Shown: one piece after another, positions 20,796 through 33,479 of the stretch
Position numbering within the stretch: the first letter of the stretch is position 1
Layout: every line of letters starts with the position of its first letter
Assembly (NCBI GenBank): GCA_028386065.3
Contig: JAKUCV010000288.1
Coordinates: forward strand, 67,797 to 131,796
DNA length: 64,000 nt
DNA from: Turnera subulata
Lineage: Eukaryota; Streptophyta; Magnoliopsida; Malpighiales; Passifloraceae
Reading direction: 5' to 3'
The notes under the pieces: model-generated
What the model was told of the DNA's origin: nothing
Seen by the model: the letters and a program-made list of their open reading frames with translations, nothing else
Database searches by the model: none
Translations under genes and position numbers: made by a program

Positions 20796-22224
20796 TTACC
20801 TCATTTCCCAAACTGTTATAATTAGATTTACTAAGTGTTATTTTGTTTCTGTAATATGACATATCTATTAGACTTGTGTAAAAAATTTATATAAAATAAA
20901 TTTTTAATTATTAATATGGGATATTAGTATTATAGAATTTAATTTTTTTAATTTGCCTCTTTTGTTGTTTAAATTTTAAAGACTATTCATTTTTTAAATT
21001 GTTTCAATAATGTAATATTTTCTTAACCTTAAAAATTTCATTATATGGAGACAAATAGTCTATTAGTGATTTTCTTTACCATTAGCTAGATTATAAAATT
21101 CTAATAAGTTTTTTCTGATAAACTATATTAACAATTTTACTTCTATTTTAAGACTACACATTACTAATTTTTTCAATATTTTTTTATCAGGCATTATATT
21201 TTTGAAAAATAATACATTAGATCTCTCCTCTTTCTATTATTTACCCTTTACTATATGGAATAGGTACTATTTATTTTAATTCGTAAGATAGTATAGTATT
21301 TGTTATCTTAAAATTTAATTGTAGACGAATAGTTTTTCTTTTATATTTCTTGGATATTTTTATTATTAATACAGATTTTATATTTGTGCACAAATATTTC
21401 GTATATTCTATAATTTATTTACGAAAAAATTATTTAGTTGTAAAAAAATTTCTGGAAAATGAAAAAAAATAAAAGAAGGAACTCGTTTATTTGAGAGAGG
21501 TTATAGTATTGGCTTCCAACAATTGCAAGAATTTTTAAGCAAAAGAAGAATTTTAAAATTTAAAATTATTTTTAAAAATTATTTGGATGTAAAGCTCAAA
21601 TGATGAAGGGCTTGAGCTCTCAATTATTATGAACTGTAGGGGAATAAAAATAGTATTATATATAATAAATGTAATATATTATTTAAAATTAGTTTTTGAT
21701 TTTGAATAGCGAAACTAATTTTTAATTGGTATGTGTTAATAAAACAATCATTCTATTTTATGTTTATATTAATTAATGAGTGGTAATTAGAATCTAAAAA
21801 ATAGAAAATTTTAATTAATAATTAATAATTTTATTATTTAACTATTAATAAATAGTAATTTTGTCAATTTATTGACTTTTCAGATTCACATTTTTGTAGA
21901 TAGTATAGATTAATATGATTCTTTAAGTCCTACGAAATGTGTTATTATTGTTAGCGCTTGTATTTTTCTTATGAGGTTAATTATTATTTTGATTAGTCAA
22001 AATATTTGTGAAAAGTTAAAGTGAAATGTTAAAAATATTTTTGGTCTCTAATTATAATTGTTTGGGCTCATTTCACATATTGGGTTGTTTGAAAAATTTA
22101 AGGCTTTTTTTTTTTTTTACAAACATGTTTGGGCTTGTTATTTGTATTGGGATGTTTAATAAACCATGGCCCAAAAAGTGGTTGCTTAAAAAGGCAAGTC
22201 CATTTATGTGCTTGTGTGATATGA
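20796..22224. other. AT-rich region without recognisable feature
   Basis: Very AT-rich sequence with no ORF of note and no clear terminal repeats. It ends where the truncated gypsy LTR begins (22225). Confidence 0.5.
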
Positions 22225-23098
22225 AGTAGTTACTTCTTTTATTTTCACCAAATATACCATATACTATATTTTTTATTATTTCCACAAAAATTATAATCTG
22301 TAATTTGTATATTTTTATATTTCCAGAATTATATATATATACATTTATTCTCTTTTTTTTTTTAAATTAACCGGTCTGGGCCAAGTAGTGCAAGCCCAGC
22401 CCAGTGCTTAACCCCATAACAGCCCAAGTGCATAGGTCCAGGACATCTAAACCAGGCCCGACCCAGCCCATGGTCAGACCCACGCGGATCCGGGTCGTCC
22501 CATTTCGCAAACGGGTCAAACCTATTATATACGGGTCGCTCACCTTGATGGGCTTCGACGGCGGCGACAAGCGAGGAGACACGGGTGGCGACGGCTGCGG
22601 TGGCGTACGCGGCGTGCAGGTGAACGGCAGGAGGCGCAACTGCAGGTGGTGGTTTTGCAGGGAGAAGTTGGCAGAGGAGAAGAAATGGTGTGGGTGCACT
22701 GGAACTGATGACGACTCGGGGAAAAGAAAGGAAAAAGTTTTTCACAGGTTACACAGGAAAGTCACGGACAGCACAGGAAAGAGGCGGCTGCGCGACTCAA
22801 TCATGCAGTCGTGTACCGTCCGGACCAGAAAATATCTATTATACCCAATTGACTTTATTTCTGGTCTGCTAATTTGAGGTTAAACCTGACTTTTCTTAAG
22901 ATTCCTGGACCCGAAAAATACCAACTCTGGTCTGAAAAATCCGCAGAAAAATCGGGAACGTGGGGTAGGGGTCGGTTTCAGAATCCAATGCATAATTTAC
23001 CCTGAAATAATTACCCAAGAATAATTCCATAAGGTAAATTACTGTACAAAGCTTTTTACAGTCCCGATAAAAACATAAATTTTACCCGGGCTGTTACA
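22225..23098 (-). repeat. Truncated 3' LTR of chromodomain gypsy element
   Basis: Minus TGTAACAGCCCGGG at 23098 marks the LTR start, preceded by a purine tract (minus AAGGGGGGGTAGAC, about 23099-23112). It matches the solo LTR 18777-19654 closely but stops at 22225, so about 1.9 kb of the LTR is missing. Confidence 0.8.
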
Positions 23099-23134
23099 GT
23101 CTACCCCCCCTTAAAAAAATTTTGCCCTCGAAAT

Positions 23135-25745
23135 TCATTTCTGTTCTGTGAAGAGATGCGGATACTGGGGCCGCATGTGTTCTTCAACTTCCCAAGTAGA
23201 CTCGTTAGCGGAATGCTTACTCCACTTGACCTTAACTATAGGAATGGTACGGTTCCGCAACTGCCGAACTTCTCGAGCAAGAATCTGTTCCGGCACTTCT
23301 ATGTAGGTAAGGTCCTCTGCTACCTCAACATCCATTGGGGCTACAATGTGACTAGGATCCGATTGATATCTCCTTAGCATAGAGACATGGAACACGTTAT
23401 GAATACGTGATAGCTCATCAGGTAAGGACAACTTGTAAGCTAGTGGTCCAATTCTCTCCACAATCTCATAGGGTCCGATATACCTTGGGCTCAGCTTCCC
23501 TCTCTTGCCGAACCTAATTACACCTTTCCAATGTGCTACTATAAGGAAGACCTTCTCACCAACATTATACTCCATCTCACGTCGGTGTTTGTCGGCGTAG
23601 CTCTTCTGCCGATCCTGAGCAGCTCTCATACACTGTCTCACTGTCTGGATATTGTCCACTGTCTGTTGGACTAAATCCGGTCCAACGATCAGTCTCATAC
23701 CTTCTTCTTCCCAACATACTGGACTTCTACACTTCCTTCCATAGAGAGCCTCAAAAGGTGGCATACCAATGCTGGAATGGTAGCCGTTGTTATAAGCAAA
23801 CTCTGCCAAGGGTAGATACTTATCCCAACTCCCACTGAAGTTAAGTGCACAAGCTCTCAACATGTCCTCCAGTGTCTGTATAGTCCTCTCAGACTGTCCA
23901 TCCGTCTGAGGATGAAAAGCAGTGCTGAAGCTCAACTTAGTTCCCAAAGTTGCTTGTAAGCTCTTCCAAAAACGTGAGGTGAACCTCGGATCTCTGTCTG
24001 AGACTATAGACTTTGAAATCCCGTGTAGTCTCACAACCTCAGCAACATACTTACCCGCCAATATGTCCATGGTATCGGTTTGGCAGATAGGTAGAAAATG
24101 AGCCAATTTTGTTAATCGGTCAATGATGACCCAAATAGCATCATGCTGCCTCCGAGTCATCGGTAAACCAATCACAAAATCCATAGTGATCATCTCCCAC
24201 TTCCACTCTGGCACTGTCAAAGATCTCAACTTTCCTGCTGGAGCCTGATGCTCAGCTTTCACTTGCTGGCAAGTAAGACTTCTTGCAACATACTCAACTA
24301 CATCCTTCTTCATACAAGGCCACCAGAAATGGCTCTTCAGGTTCTGATACTTCTTGGTGCTTCCAGGATGCATCGCATATGGTGTCATATGACCTTCTTC
24401 TAGGATCTGACTACGCATCTTCAGGTTCTGATACTTCTTGGTGCTTCCAGGATGCATCGCATATGGCGTCATATGACCTTCTTCTAGGATCTGACTACGC
24501 AGATTACTGACATTGGGTACACATACCCATTTCCCAATCATTAGTGCTCCATCATCAGCTATACGGAACTTATCCTCTTTTCCACTCCTTACTCCTTCTT
24601 TAAGCTTGACCAGATCGGGATCTCCATCTTGTAACTCTAATATCCATCCTCTTAGGTTAGACTTGACACTCATGTGTGCCAGCAAAGCTCCTGTATCATC
24701 CACTGTAAAGCCAACTCCCAGCTTTCTTAACTCGATAAGCGAGATCATCGAGTAACTAGTGGAAGTATCCTTTGGTTGTCTCCATCTCAAGGCATCAGCT
24801 ACCACATTAGCCTTTCCTGGGTGATACTCGATAGTACAGTCATAATCATTAAGCAACTCAACCCAATGTCTCTATCGTAGGTTAAGCTCCTTCTGAGTCA
24901 TGATGTACTTAAGACTCTTGTGGTCAGTGAAAATTCGACACTTCTCTCCAAACAAGTAGTGTCTCCAAGTCTCCAAAGCCAAGATGACAACTGCCATCTC
25001 AAGATCATATGTCGGGTAGTTCTTCTCATGAGTCATCAACTGCCTAGAGGTGTAGGCAATCACTCGTCCTTCTTGCATCAACACGGCTCCTAAACCATGT
25101 CCCGATGCATCACAAAACAACACATACTCAACACCGGGCTTCGGTACTGTCAGAACCGGTGTTGTGGTCAGCTTCGTTTTAAGCTCTTCAAAACTCTACT
25201 GACATTCCGGGCTCCTAACAAACGCCTATTCTTTCCTTAATAGCTTGGTCATGGGACTAGCTATCAAAGAAAAACCTTCGATGAACCTCCGATAGTATCC
25301 TGCAAGTCCAAGAAAACTTCTGACTTTGGATACATTCTTAGGTGGTTCCCATTCCAACACGGCCTTCATTTTGGCAGGGTCAACCTTTATTCCATCCCCG
25401 CCTACCACATGTCCAACGAAAGAAACTTCTCCAAGCCAAAATTCACACTTGCTGAATTTGGCATACAGCTGCTTCTCCCGTAACCTCTGAAGCACTATCC
25501 TCAAATGCTCCTCACGTTCCTCCTTACTCTTAGAGTAAATGAGGATATCGTCGATGAAGACCACAACAAACTTATCCAAAAACTCGTTCAAGACCAAGTG
25601 CATCAAGCACATGAACACTGCTGGTGCATTGGTCAATCCGAACGATACCACTGTGAACTCGAAATTACCATACTGTGTGCGGAAGACAGTCTTCGGTATG
25701 TCCTTCTCTGCAATCTTGATCTGGTGATACCCAGACCGCTTCGCC
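23135..25745 (-). pseudogene. Ty3/gypsy pol (RT end, RNase H, integrase, chromodomain)
   Basis: On the minus strand: RT from [13 protein letters not shown] with the catalytic [10 protein letters not shown] (about 25570), a frame break near 25225, then RNase H with [16 protein letters not shown] and [11 protein letters not shown] stop near 24870 falls before YHPGKANVVADAL. Integrase follows: an HHCC zinc finger containing an 84-bp tandem duplication, then catalytic blocks MDFVIGLP, VSDRDPRF and HPQTDGQSERTIQ (D, D, E), and a chromodomain-like C-terminus (KVKWSKHS...STWEVEEHM). The C-terminal chromodomain suggests a Tekay/Del-type chromovirus, which would target chromatin. The 5' LTR, gag, protease and first part of RT are missing. 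The upstream end is fused to copia sequence at about 25745. Confidence 0.85.
24335..24502. repeat. 84-bp tandem duplication in integrase zinc finger
   Basis: 24335-24418 and 24419-24502 are almost identical. On the protein they repeat 28 residues (SQILEEGHMTPYAMHPG...) including a His of the HHCC finger. The frame is kept. Confidence 0.9.
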
Positions 25746-28700
25746 GCATCTGAGGCGGCTATGTACTCAGCCTCAGTTGTAGAGTCGGCAACTGTCTCTT
25801 ACTTTGAACTCTTCCAGCATACAGCACCACCTCCAAGACAAAACACATAACCTGACTGCGATCTAAAGTCATCCCTATCAGTTTGGAAGCTAGCATCTGT
25901 GTAACCCTTTACAACAAGCTCATCAACGCTTCCATAAACAAGGAATGCATCCTTAGTCCTTCTCAAGTACTTAAGGATGTTCTTAACCGCTGTCCAGTGA
26001 CTTTCACCAGGATCAGATTGGTATCTGCTTGTGACACTTAATGCATATGCAACATCCGGTCGAGTACATAGCATGGCATACATGATAGATCCTATTGCCG
26101 ATGCATAAGGAATCTCGCTCATCCGCTCTCTCTCCTTAGATGTTCTAGGACATTGATTCTTGGAGAGAAATACGCCATGTGACATGGGCAAGAAACCTTT
26201 CTTGCAATCTTGCATGCTAAACCTCTTTAGCACCTTGTCAATATATGTACTTGGACTTAGCCCAAGAAGCCTTTTGGATCTATCTCTATAGATCTTTATA
26301 CCTAGCATGTAGGCAGTTTCTCCTAAGTCCTTCATTGAGAAATTCTTTCCTAACCAAGTCTTTACAGACTGTAGTGTCGGTATATCATTCCCAATGAGTA
26401 GAATGTCGTCAACATACAATAACAAGAAAACGATTGTGCTCCCACTAACCTTCTTGTAAACACATGGCTCATCTTCTTTTTAATGAAACCAAAATGTTTA
26501 ATTACTTCATCAAAACTAAGATTCCAACTCCTAGAAGCTTGCTTTAATCCAAAAATGGATCTTTGCAACTTGCATACCTTGTTAGCATTTTCTGGAGTGA
26601 CAAAACCTTCAGGTTGTGTCATGTACACATCCTTTAAAAATTTCCATTAAGGAAAGCGGTTTTGACATCCATTTGCCATATCTCATAATCATGGTATGCT
26701 GCTATAGCCAATAGAATCCGGATGGATTTAACCATGGCAACTGGTGAGAAAGTTTCATCATAGTCAATACCATGAACCTGCTTGAAACCTTTCGCAACCA
26801 ATCGCCCTTTAAAGGTAATCACATTACCATCCATGTCGGTCTTTTTCTTAAAGACCCACTTGCACCCAATAGGTTTTACCCCTTCTGGTGGATCAACCAA
26901 GGTCCATACCTTGTTTTCATACATGGATTCCATCTCCGAATTCATGGTTTCTAGCCACTCCTTAGAGTCTGGACCCGTAATAGCCTGCTGATAGGAAGTG
27001 GGCTCATCCTCTTCTATGAGCATCATGTCTCCAGTATGAGTCATAAGAAATCCATATTTCTCAGGCTCATGCCTAATCCTATCAGACCTACGTAGTCCAT
27101 GTGTTACAGGCACAGGTTTTTCACCCACAACATCTTGTGGTTCCTGCCCTTGTTCCATCTCAGCCTCTATACCTCAAACTTCTTCGAGTTCTTCTCCCAC
27201 TGATCTTTCTAGAAATGAATTCTCTTTCTAGAAAAATAACAGTACGAGCAACAAACACTTTGTGCTCTGCGGGATTATAGAAATAATATCCTTTAGTTTC
27301 CTTAGGATATCCAACAAAGAGGCACTTGACGGATTTAGGGCCGAGTTTTTCTGATGCTTCTTGTCTCACGAAAGCCTCACAACCCCAGATCCTCATAAAA
27401 GACAAATTGGGACGCTTCCCTGTCCATATCTCATTTGGTGTCTTTTCAACCGATTTAGATGGAACACGGTTAAGTGCAAAGGCAGCACTTAATAATGCAT
27501 GTCCCCAAAATGAAGAAGGAAGGTCAGCTTGACTCATTATAGAACGAACCATGTCTAACAAAGTTCTATTCCTCCTTTCAGATACACCATTCCATTGAGG
27601 CGTACCTGATGGAGTAAGTTGTGATACAATACCACATTGCTTTAGATGATCAAGAAAATCTCGGTCTAAGTATTCACCTCCTAGATCAGATCGAAGCATT
27701 TTAATACTCTTGCCGAGTTGATTCTGTACTTCACTCTTGAATTCTTTGAACTTTTCAAAGGATTCTGACTTGTGTTTCATAAGATACACATAGCCATATC
27801 TACTGTAATCATCAGTAAATGTAATGAAGTACTGAAAACCACCTCTAGCCTGTGTTGACATAGGTCCACATACATCAGAATGTATAAGACCTAACAAGTC
27901 CGAAGCTCTTTCACCTTTACCAGCAAAAGGAGCCTTCATCATTTTGCCTAATAAACATGACTCCCATTTCTCATATGATTCAAAATCAAATGAGTTTAAG
28001 AGTCCATCTTTATGGAGTTTAGAAATACGAGTCTCGTTTATATGGCCCAATCGACAATGCCAGAGATAGGTTTCATTAGAATCGTTTAATCTGACCTTCT
28101 TTGTATTAATATTATAGATTGGTGTTTCTAGGTTTAGAACGTACAAACCATTGCTCAAATATGCACCACCATAATAAATATCATTGAAATAAATAGAAAA
28201 ACAATTGGTCTTTATTACAAATGAAAAACCTTTCTTGTCCAGACAAGAGACAAAAATCAAATTCCTGCTTATAGTAGGTACATAATAGCAATCATCAAGT
28301 TCTAAAACCAAACCACTCGGTAAAGATAGATGGTAAGTCCCTACGGCTAATGCAGCAACTCTAGCTCCATTTCCAATGCGCAGGTCTATCTCTCCCTTTG
28401 CTAATCTTCTACTCTTTCTCAGTTCCTGCACATTTACACAAATGTGAGAACCACATCCGGTATCTAATACCCATGATGCAGAGATAGAGATATTAGCTTC
28501 TATAACAAAAATACCTAAAGTGGTAGTCTTACTTCCCTTCTGTTTCTTCACCTCTTCAAGGTAAACAGGGCAGTTACGTTTCCAGTGGCCAGGTTTGTTG
28601 CAATGGAAACATTTTCCTTCCTTTGCAATACCACCTTTGGGTTTCAGCACATGGGAACAAGAAGATGCACATGCACCAAACTTTTTGGCACATTTCTTCT

Positions 28701-29373
28701 TCTTGTAAAACTTGGCTTTACCCTTTCCATTGCCTTTTCCAACCATTAAAATGTTGTTGGATTTGTTTGCCTTCATTTGTTGCTCAACTGTTCCTAACAT
28801 GTTAAGCAACTCAGACAAGGATTTGTCAAGATGATTCATATTGAAATTCATGACAAATTGGCTGTAACTATCCGGCAACGATTGCAGGACTAGATCAACA
28901 GCTAACTCCTTTTGCAAAGGAAAACCTAGACCCTCAAGGCTCTCAATGTATCCAATCATTTTGAGCACATGAGTTCTCACCGGTGATGACTCAGCCATCT
29001 TGCATTGGATCAAAGCCTTAGAAGTCTCATACCTCTCATGCCTTGCTTGCTCTTCAAAGAGCATTTTCAGGTGTTCGATCATATCGAAAGCACCCAAGTT
29101 CTCATGTTGCTTCTGAAGCTCAGAGTCCATGTTAACAAGCATAAGGCATGCAACATCCAATGCATCATCAACATGCTTCTTGTAAGCATCTCTTTCCGCC
29201 CTAGGAGCATTAGGCGCCGGTTCATTTGGAACGGGCCCTTCAAGGACATACAACTTCTTTTCTTGTTTGAGGACTATCCTCAAATTGCGATGCCACTTTA
29301 GGAAGTTATTCCCATTCAGCTTTTCCTTCTCAAGGACCGATCGCAGAGATTGTGTACTAGTGTTTTGTGCCAT
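25746..29373 (-). pseudogene. Copia gag-pol polyprotein, broken
   Basis: Gag starts at 29373 (MAQNTSTQSL) with copia gag blocks and the zinc knuckle CFHCNKPGHWKRNC. Protease has WVLDTGCGSH. Integrase has the zinc-binding HCRLGH motif, HSDVCGPM, TDDYSRYGY and LRSDLGGEY, with QWNGVSERRNRT around the catalytic Glu. This first frame stays open to 27160 (737 residues). RT follows in shifted frames: GCKWVFKKK, LVAKGFKQVHG and QMDVKTAFLNG at 26634-27158, a frameshift near 26450, then LLLYVDDILLIG at 26425-25799. A TAA interrupts RNase H right after CWKSSK. Translation beyond it ([15 protein letters not shown]) ends at the gypsy junction. There are at least three disabling changes. Confidence 0.85.
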
Positions 29374-29943
29374 GATAACTCTACAACATTGATCAACTTA
29401 CACAAATAAGAGTCATGTATTCATAAAATCACTTAATAAGGAATTTTATTAAATGATGATCCTACTATATAAATCAAGATAATTATGAGTAGGCCAAGAT
29501 CCATATTTCACTACAAGATAAGTTAGCTTTGGCTGATCACTTATATCATAGTTATTTAGGTAGACAACTCTTGTCAATTACATCTCATGTAACTCTTGGA
29601 TAGTTGAGTGAACAACACTTGTTCTTGTCTATCTCATAGACTTAGCTCAACTCCTTGCCTCTAAGTCCTCAATTCTATTGAGATGACCTAGTTAAGTTCA
29701 ACCCATAACAAGCAGTTCGGATATTACAATTATCCCGTCGCACCCTGCTAGGATAAATATTGGCACCTTGCTTTGGCAAAACCTACCAAGTATTGATCTA
29801 AGCAATGATGAGTGCTTATCATGGAAGGCAACACAAGAGGAACATAATATTTACCTCAACATATTATTCCTATACATCATATGCATGTTCTTGATAAATC
29901 ATATATTGATGTTTTGTAAAATTGGAAACCAAAAATACGTAAG

Positions 29944-30028
29944 AACATCGATGTCATGAGAATCTGATTCTCCAAACTACTTGGCAGTGTTCAAGAACAT
30001 CGATGTTTAACTCTTGAACATCGATGTT
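29944..30028. repeat. Phased palindromes in copia leader
   Basis: AACATCGATGTC (29944, one mismatch) and perfect AACATCGATGTT at 29996 and 30017, spaced 52 and 21 bp. A decayed copy TATATTGATGTT at 29902 is 42 bp before. The motif and spacing equal those of the Sirevirus-like LTR, though this copia has an unrelated gag and LTR. Confidence 0.8.
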
Positions 30029-30547
30029 TAACTTGTGATCAAAGACTGACTAGCTCCTCGATCTAGAAAATTTCTTGTGGTGAATAGTGCCCGTACAAGA
30101 AGTTAATTGAACTGATTCGATAATTCCCAGGAAAGATGGCGTAGCCGATCTCCTAAGATAGAATTATCATTCCAAGATAAATCCTCAAGAAAGACTGGAG
30201 GAACAAAGGTTCACTTAAAACCCAGCCTCCTAGACAGGACTCACTTGCAGAGTGTATTAATTCACAACCTTGCACCTGACAAAGGACGACAATCGTACTA
30301 GAACGACGATCGATCTATACGAAAACCGGCAATCGATTTTCCTTGTCGAACTCATACCAATCAAGTACCTGTTGTCAAACACTTTTGACAAAAACAAACC
30401 TCAACATATATCACACATACAAAAACGAATTCAACATATCATGAACATGCTACATCACATACAGCATATCATATATATCAATATGAGCATATCATACATA
30501 TGCACAACAAATTCAGTTTAGCGTTTCACAAGAGGCTCCGCTACCAC

Positions 30548-32060
30548 TGTTAGTAACCGGGCATGCAAACTTGACAATCAAAACGCAGCGGAAAGACCCG
30601 GTACTCATGGAGGATCCAAGTGAAGCTAACTAAACCGAATAACAATTTTTTGTACCTTGCTTGGTTGAGGTCTCTCACCCAACTGTAGTGTCGAATCAGC
30701 AAGAACCCGACAAGAAATCTGGCTCCTCTACGGTATCCACCTGAACCGTTGATGACTGCTAGCAACCATCTCACGATCACTAACCCGAGCACTCCCGAAC
30801 TGCAGTGCTAGCTGCAGAATTTTCGAGAGCTAGAAACTAGTGTTTATATGTGCTTCTTTCTTTCTCAAAGAATGAAGTGTGTAATCTAAATTGTGTGTGA
30901 ATGTTGTGTGTGTTGATAATCTGATTATCAAGCCCTATTTATACACACAATTAATGCATAGATTAATGAGAGAATGGCCAACATCATCATGCATTAACCA
31001 TCATGATTATACTTTAAGCCTAATCATGTCTCCACTATGTCTTAATGCTCCACTAAGCATTAATGGATGCTCCACTAAGCATTAATGGGATTACACATCA
31101 TATGGCATTAATTTTGGTTCAATTGTTCTGATAATTAGTGAACCAAATCAGCCCAAAACAACCCGGTCCAACCATGGTCCAACCAAGGTTCAACCATGGT
31201 CCACCCATCTGGTCGAACTACGGTCCAACCATGGTTCAACCACCAGCTCGAATCAACAGTTCTAAGTGTGTGACCCTGTAGGCACTTGTAACGTTTGGCA
31301 ATAATTGTAAAATCTCATTTTACAATTATAAACAATGAGCGGTGTCTAGACATGGAAAAATGTCATCATCCTTTCATCCCATCATCAAAATTAAACACGA
31401 GACATGGAAAACGTCAATCTCGTATATTTGTTTAATCTTAGTTTCTTGATCCCCGAGTTAACTGTGTAAAACCGGATACTCATCATATCACCATATCACA
31501 TAATCCGAGCGTGGCCACGCGTTTAGCAGTTCAACTCTATCAAGAGGCCCATCTGATAATATACCCGTTATATGGGTTGGACGAATCCCATCTTGATCGA
31601 TCAAAACCCACTACACATTACGTTATATACCCAATGACTACCTTTACGTCTACTCAGTTACGAGTGACTAGGAATAATATCAAAGTATACGACTCATATG
31701 TTGGGAACCTTGATGATCTCAGGTCTAAGGACAATACATATAAGAACTACTAATGACAATCATATAACGTTCCATGTAGGGTTCTTATGTGGGTCGGTCC
31801 AGTCCACAAGTTCTCTAGCTTGTACCCGTATGTAGAATTAATATCTCATATAATTCTCAACATACGCTAGTCTTAATTTATTATTACAACCCATCCATAA
31901 TAATAATCGATTAGGGACATTTAAGAATATAAAATATTCTAGGGTTATAAATATGTGCAAGCGTTTATCTCATAAACATATTTATTGGAATAACCTTAAT
32001 GAATTTACATGACTATGTACAATCATCCAGTGATTCGTTTTTGGGCATATTACACTAACA
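30548..32060 (-). repeat. 5' LTR of truncated copia element
   Basis: 1,513 bp, TGTTAGTGTAATATGCCC...CCCGGTTACTAACA on the minus strand, next to the primer binding site at 30535-30546. A solo copy of the same LTR in opposite orientation is at 46484-48031. A TATA-like GTATAAATAGGG (minus) lies near 30935-30946. Upstream of it, at 31171-31235, are ACCATGGT palindromes. Confidence 0.85.
31171..31235. repeat. ACCATGGT palindrome cluster in copia U3
   Basis: ACCATGGT at 31171, 31193 and 31228 with a variant ACCAAGGT at 31182. The first three are 11 bp apart, about one helical turn, about 230 bp upstream of the LTR TATA box. Diverged copies are in the solo LTR at 47350-47425. Confidence 0.6.
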
Positions 32061-32119
32061 GTTTGCATTCCAAAACTCCCAGCCCATGACAGTTTGTAGC
32101 GGAGCGAAGGTTCGCTAGC

Positions 32120-33330
32120 ATGGGAAATCGTGGGGAAATGGCCAGTGGGGAGGCCAACGTTGGTATTGTTGTAGGAGAGCACGTTCCTAGGGAGGAACAA
32201 TGTCCTACCAAGGGTGGTAGAAAGGCTTCTAGGGAGAAGACTGTGGACAGGGATCGTCTAGCCGGAGTGGAGGAAAGGCTCGATCGGACGAGCCTTGGCT
32301 TGGCGGACCTCATCGACGAAGTTGAGAAGCAAGACTGACGCATCATGGAGCACGAGTCATGGGACGAGGAGGAGCTTCTTGGGGAGATGCAAGGTGCCCT
32401 CAACGTTGTCGTGGGCTCTTTCAAGAAGGAGTTTGAAGAGTTCAAGTCTCAGCAAGACACCATCCTATCCCAACTTGCTGCCATTATGGAGGACATGAAA
32501 GAACTCAAGGGGGAGTTCGCTGTGTATATGAAAGCTGCCGCACAAGGGAGTGTGGTGGCTACTTGGGAGTCAAAGGTGGACATGCCGAAGCCGAAGGCCT
32601 ATGACAGGGCTCGTGATGCCAAGGAGTTGGACAACTTCCTCTTCAATTGCGAGCGATATTTTGATGGCATGGGGATCCGAGACGAGGCCAAGAAGGTGAG
32701 TACCGCGTCCCTCTACCTTAGTGATTTGGCTACTCTTTGGTGGAGACGTAGGTACGCGGACATAGAGAGGGGCACCGTTCGCATCGACGCTTGGGCTGAT
32801 TTCAAGAGGGAGATCAAGGCCAAATTTTACCCACAAAATGTTGAGCTCGAGGCGTGGGGAAAACTTCGGAGGCTCACACATAAAGGGAGCATTCGGGAGT
32901 ACGTGAAAGAGTTCACAGAAGTTTTGTTGGAGATACCCGATACGCCCGACAAGGAAGCTTTGTTTGCTTTCTTGGATGGCCTGCAGGGGTAGGCCAAGTT
33001 GGAGCTTCAAAGGCGTGGGGTGCATGACCACAATGCCGCAATTGCCGCTGCGGAGTCGCTAATTGAATTAAACAAGTTCGAGTTTTCCAAGTCGAAGGGT
33101 TCGAAGGATAACTCGGGCAAAAGTGGGGGAGAGACTAGCGATACCAAGGAGGAGTTGCACCATACGAAGGAAGACAAAGGGCAAAGCCACAAGCCGAAGT
33201 GGGAGAAGCCGAGAGGTGATCATTGAAAAGAGAAGGCAAGAGGTGAAAGGAAAAAATTGGAGTGCTTCCTTTGCAGTGGTCCACCCCAAGGCGCATGAAT
33301 GTCCACAACGCAAGAAGCTAGCGGCACTCA
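32120..33330 (+). pseudogene. Gypsy gag, with in-frame stops
   Basis: The frame opens at 32120 (MGNRGEMASG), has a TGA at 32336, continues from 32345 (MEHESWDEEELLGEMQ) through the Retrotrans_gag domain (NFLFNCERYF, LWWRRRYADIE, FKREIKAKFYPQNVE, LRRLTHKGSIREYVKEF), hits a TAG at 32990 where a Trp would be usual (DGLQG), and goes on to 33226. The zinc knuckle after it (CFLCSGP, about 33270, and HECP, about 33295) is split by a frameshift. A second TGA-type stop precedes it. Three or more lesions mean no full gag is made. Confidence 0.75.
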
Positions 33331-33479
33331 TTCGGGGGAATGAGGAGAAGGGAGAGTGCTCTAACAAGAATGATGTCGAAGAGGAACCAAGGATGGGTTC
33401 GCTCCGGTTGCTTGGCGCGGTCAAGGCAAAAACCAAGGAGAACGTTGAGCATAAGGGGTGCATGTACGTGGTTGCCAAG

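Larger units (their letters stand above)
25746..32060 (-). mobile_element. Ty1/copia element, 3' truncated
   Basis: A minus-strand copia with a 5' LTR at 30548-32060, primer binding site TGGTAGCGGAGC at 30535-30546, a 1.15-kb leader, gag-pol from 29373, and a cut in the RNase H domain at about 25746, where gypsy pol begins. The right flank shows insertion into the 5' LTR of the gag-protease gypsy element (the GTTTG at 32061-32065 equals the GTTTG at 34706-34710 in that element's intact 3' LTR). The 3' LTR is missing, so a deletion removed the left part. Confidence 0.85.
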
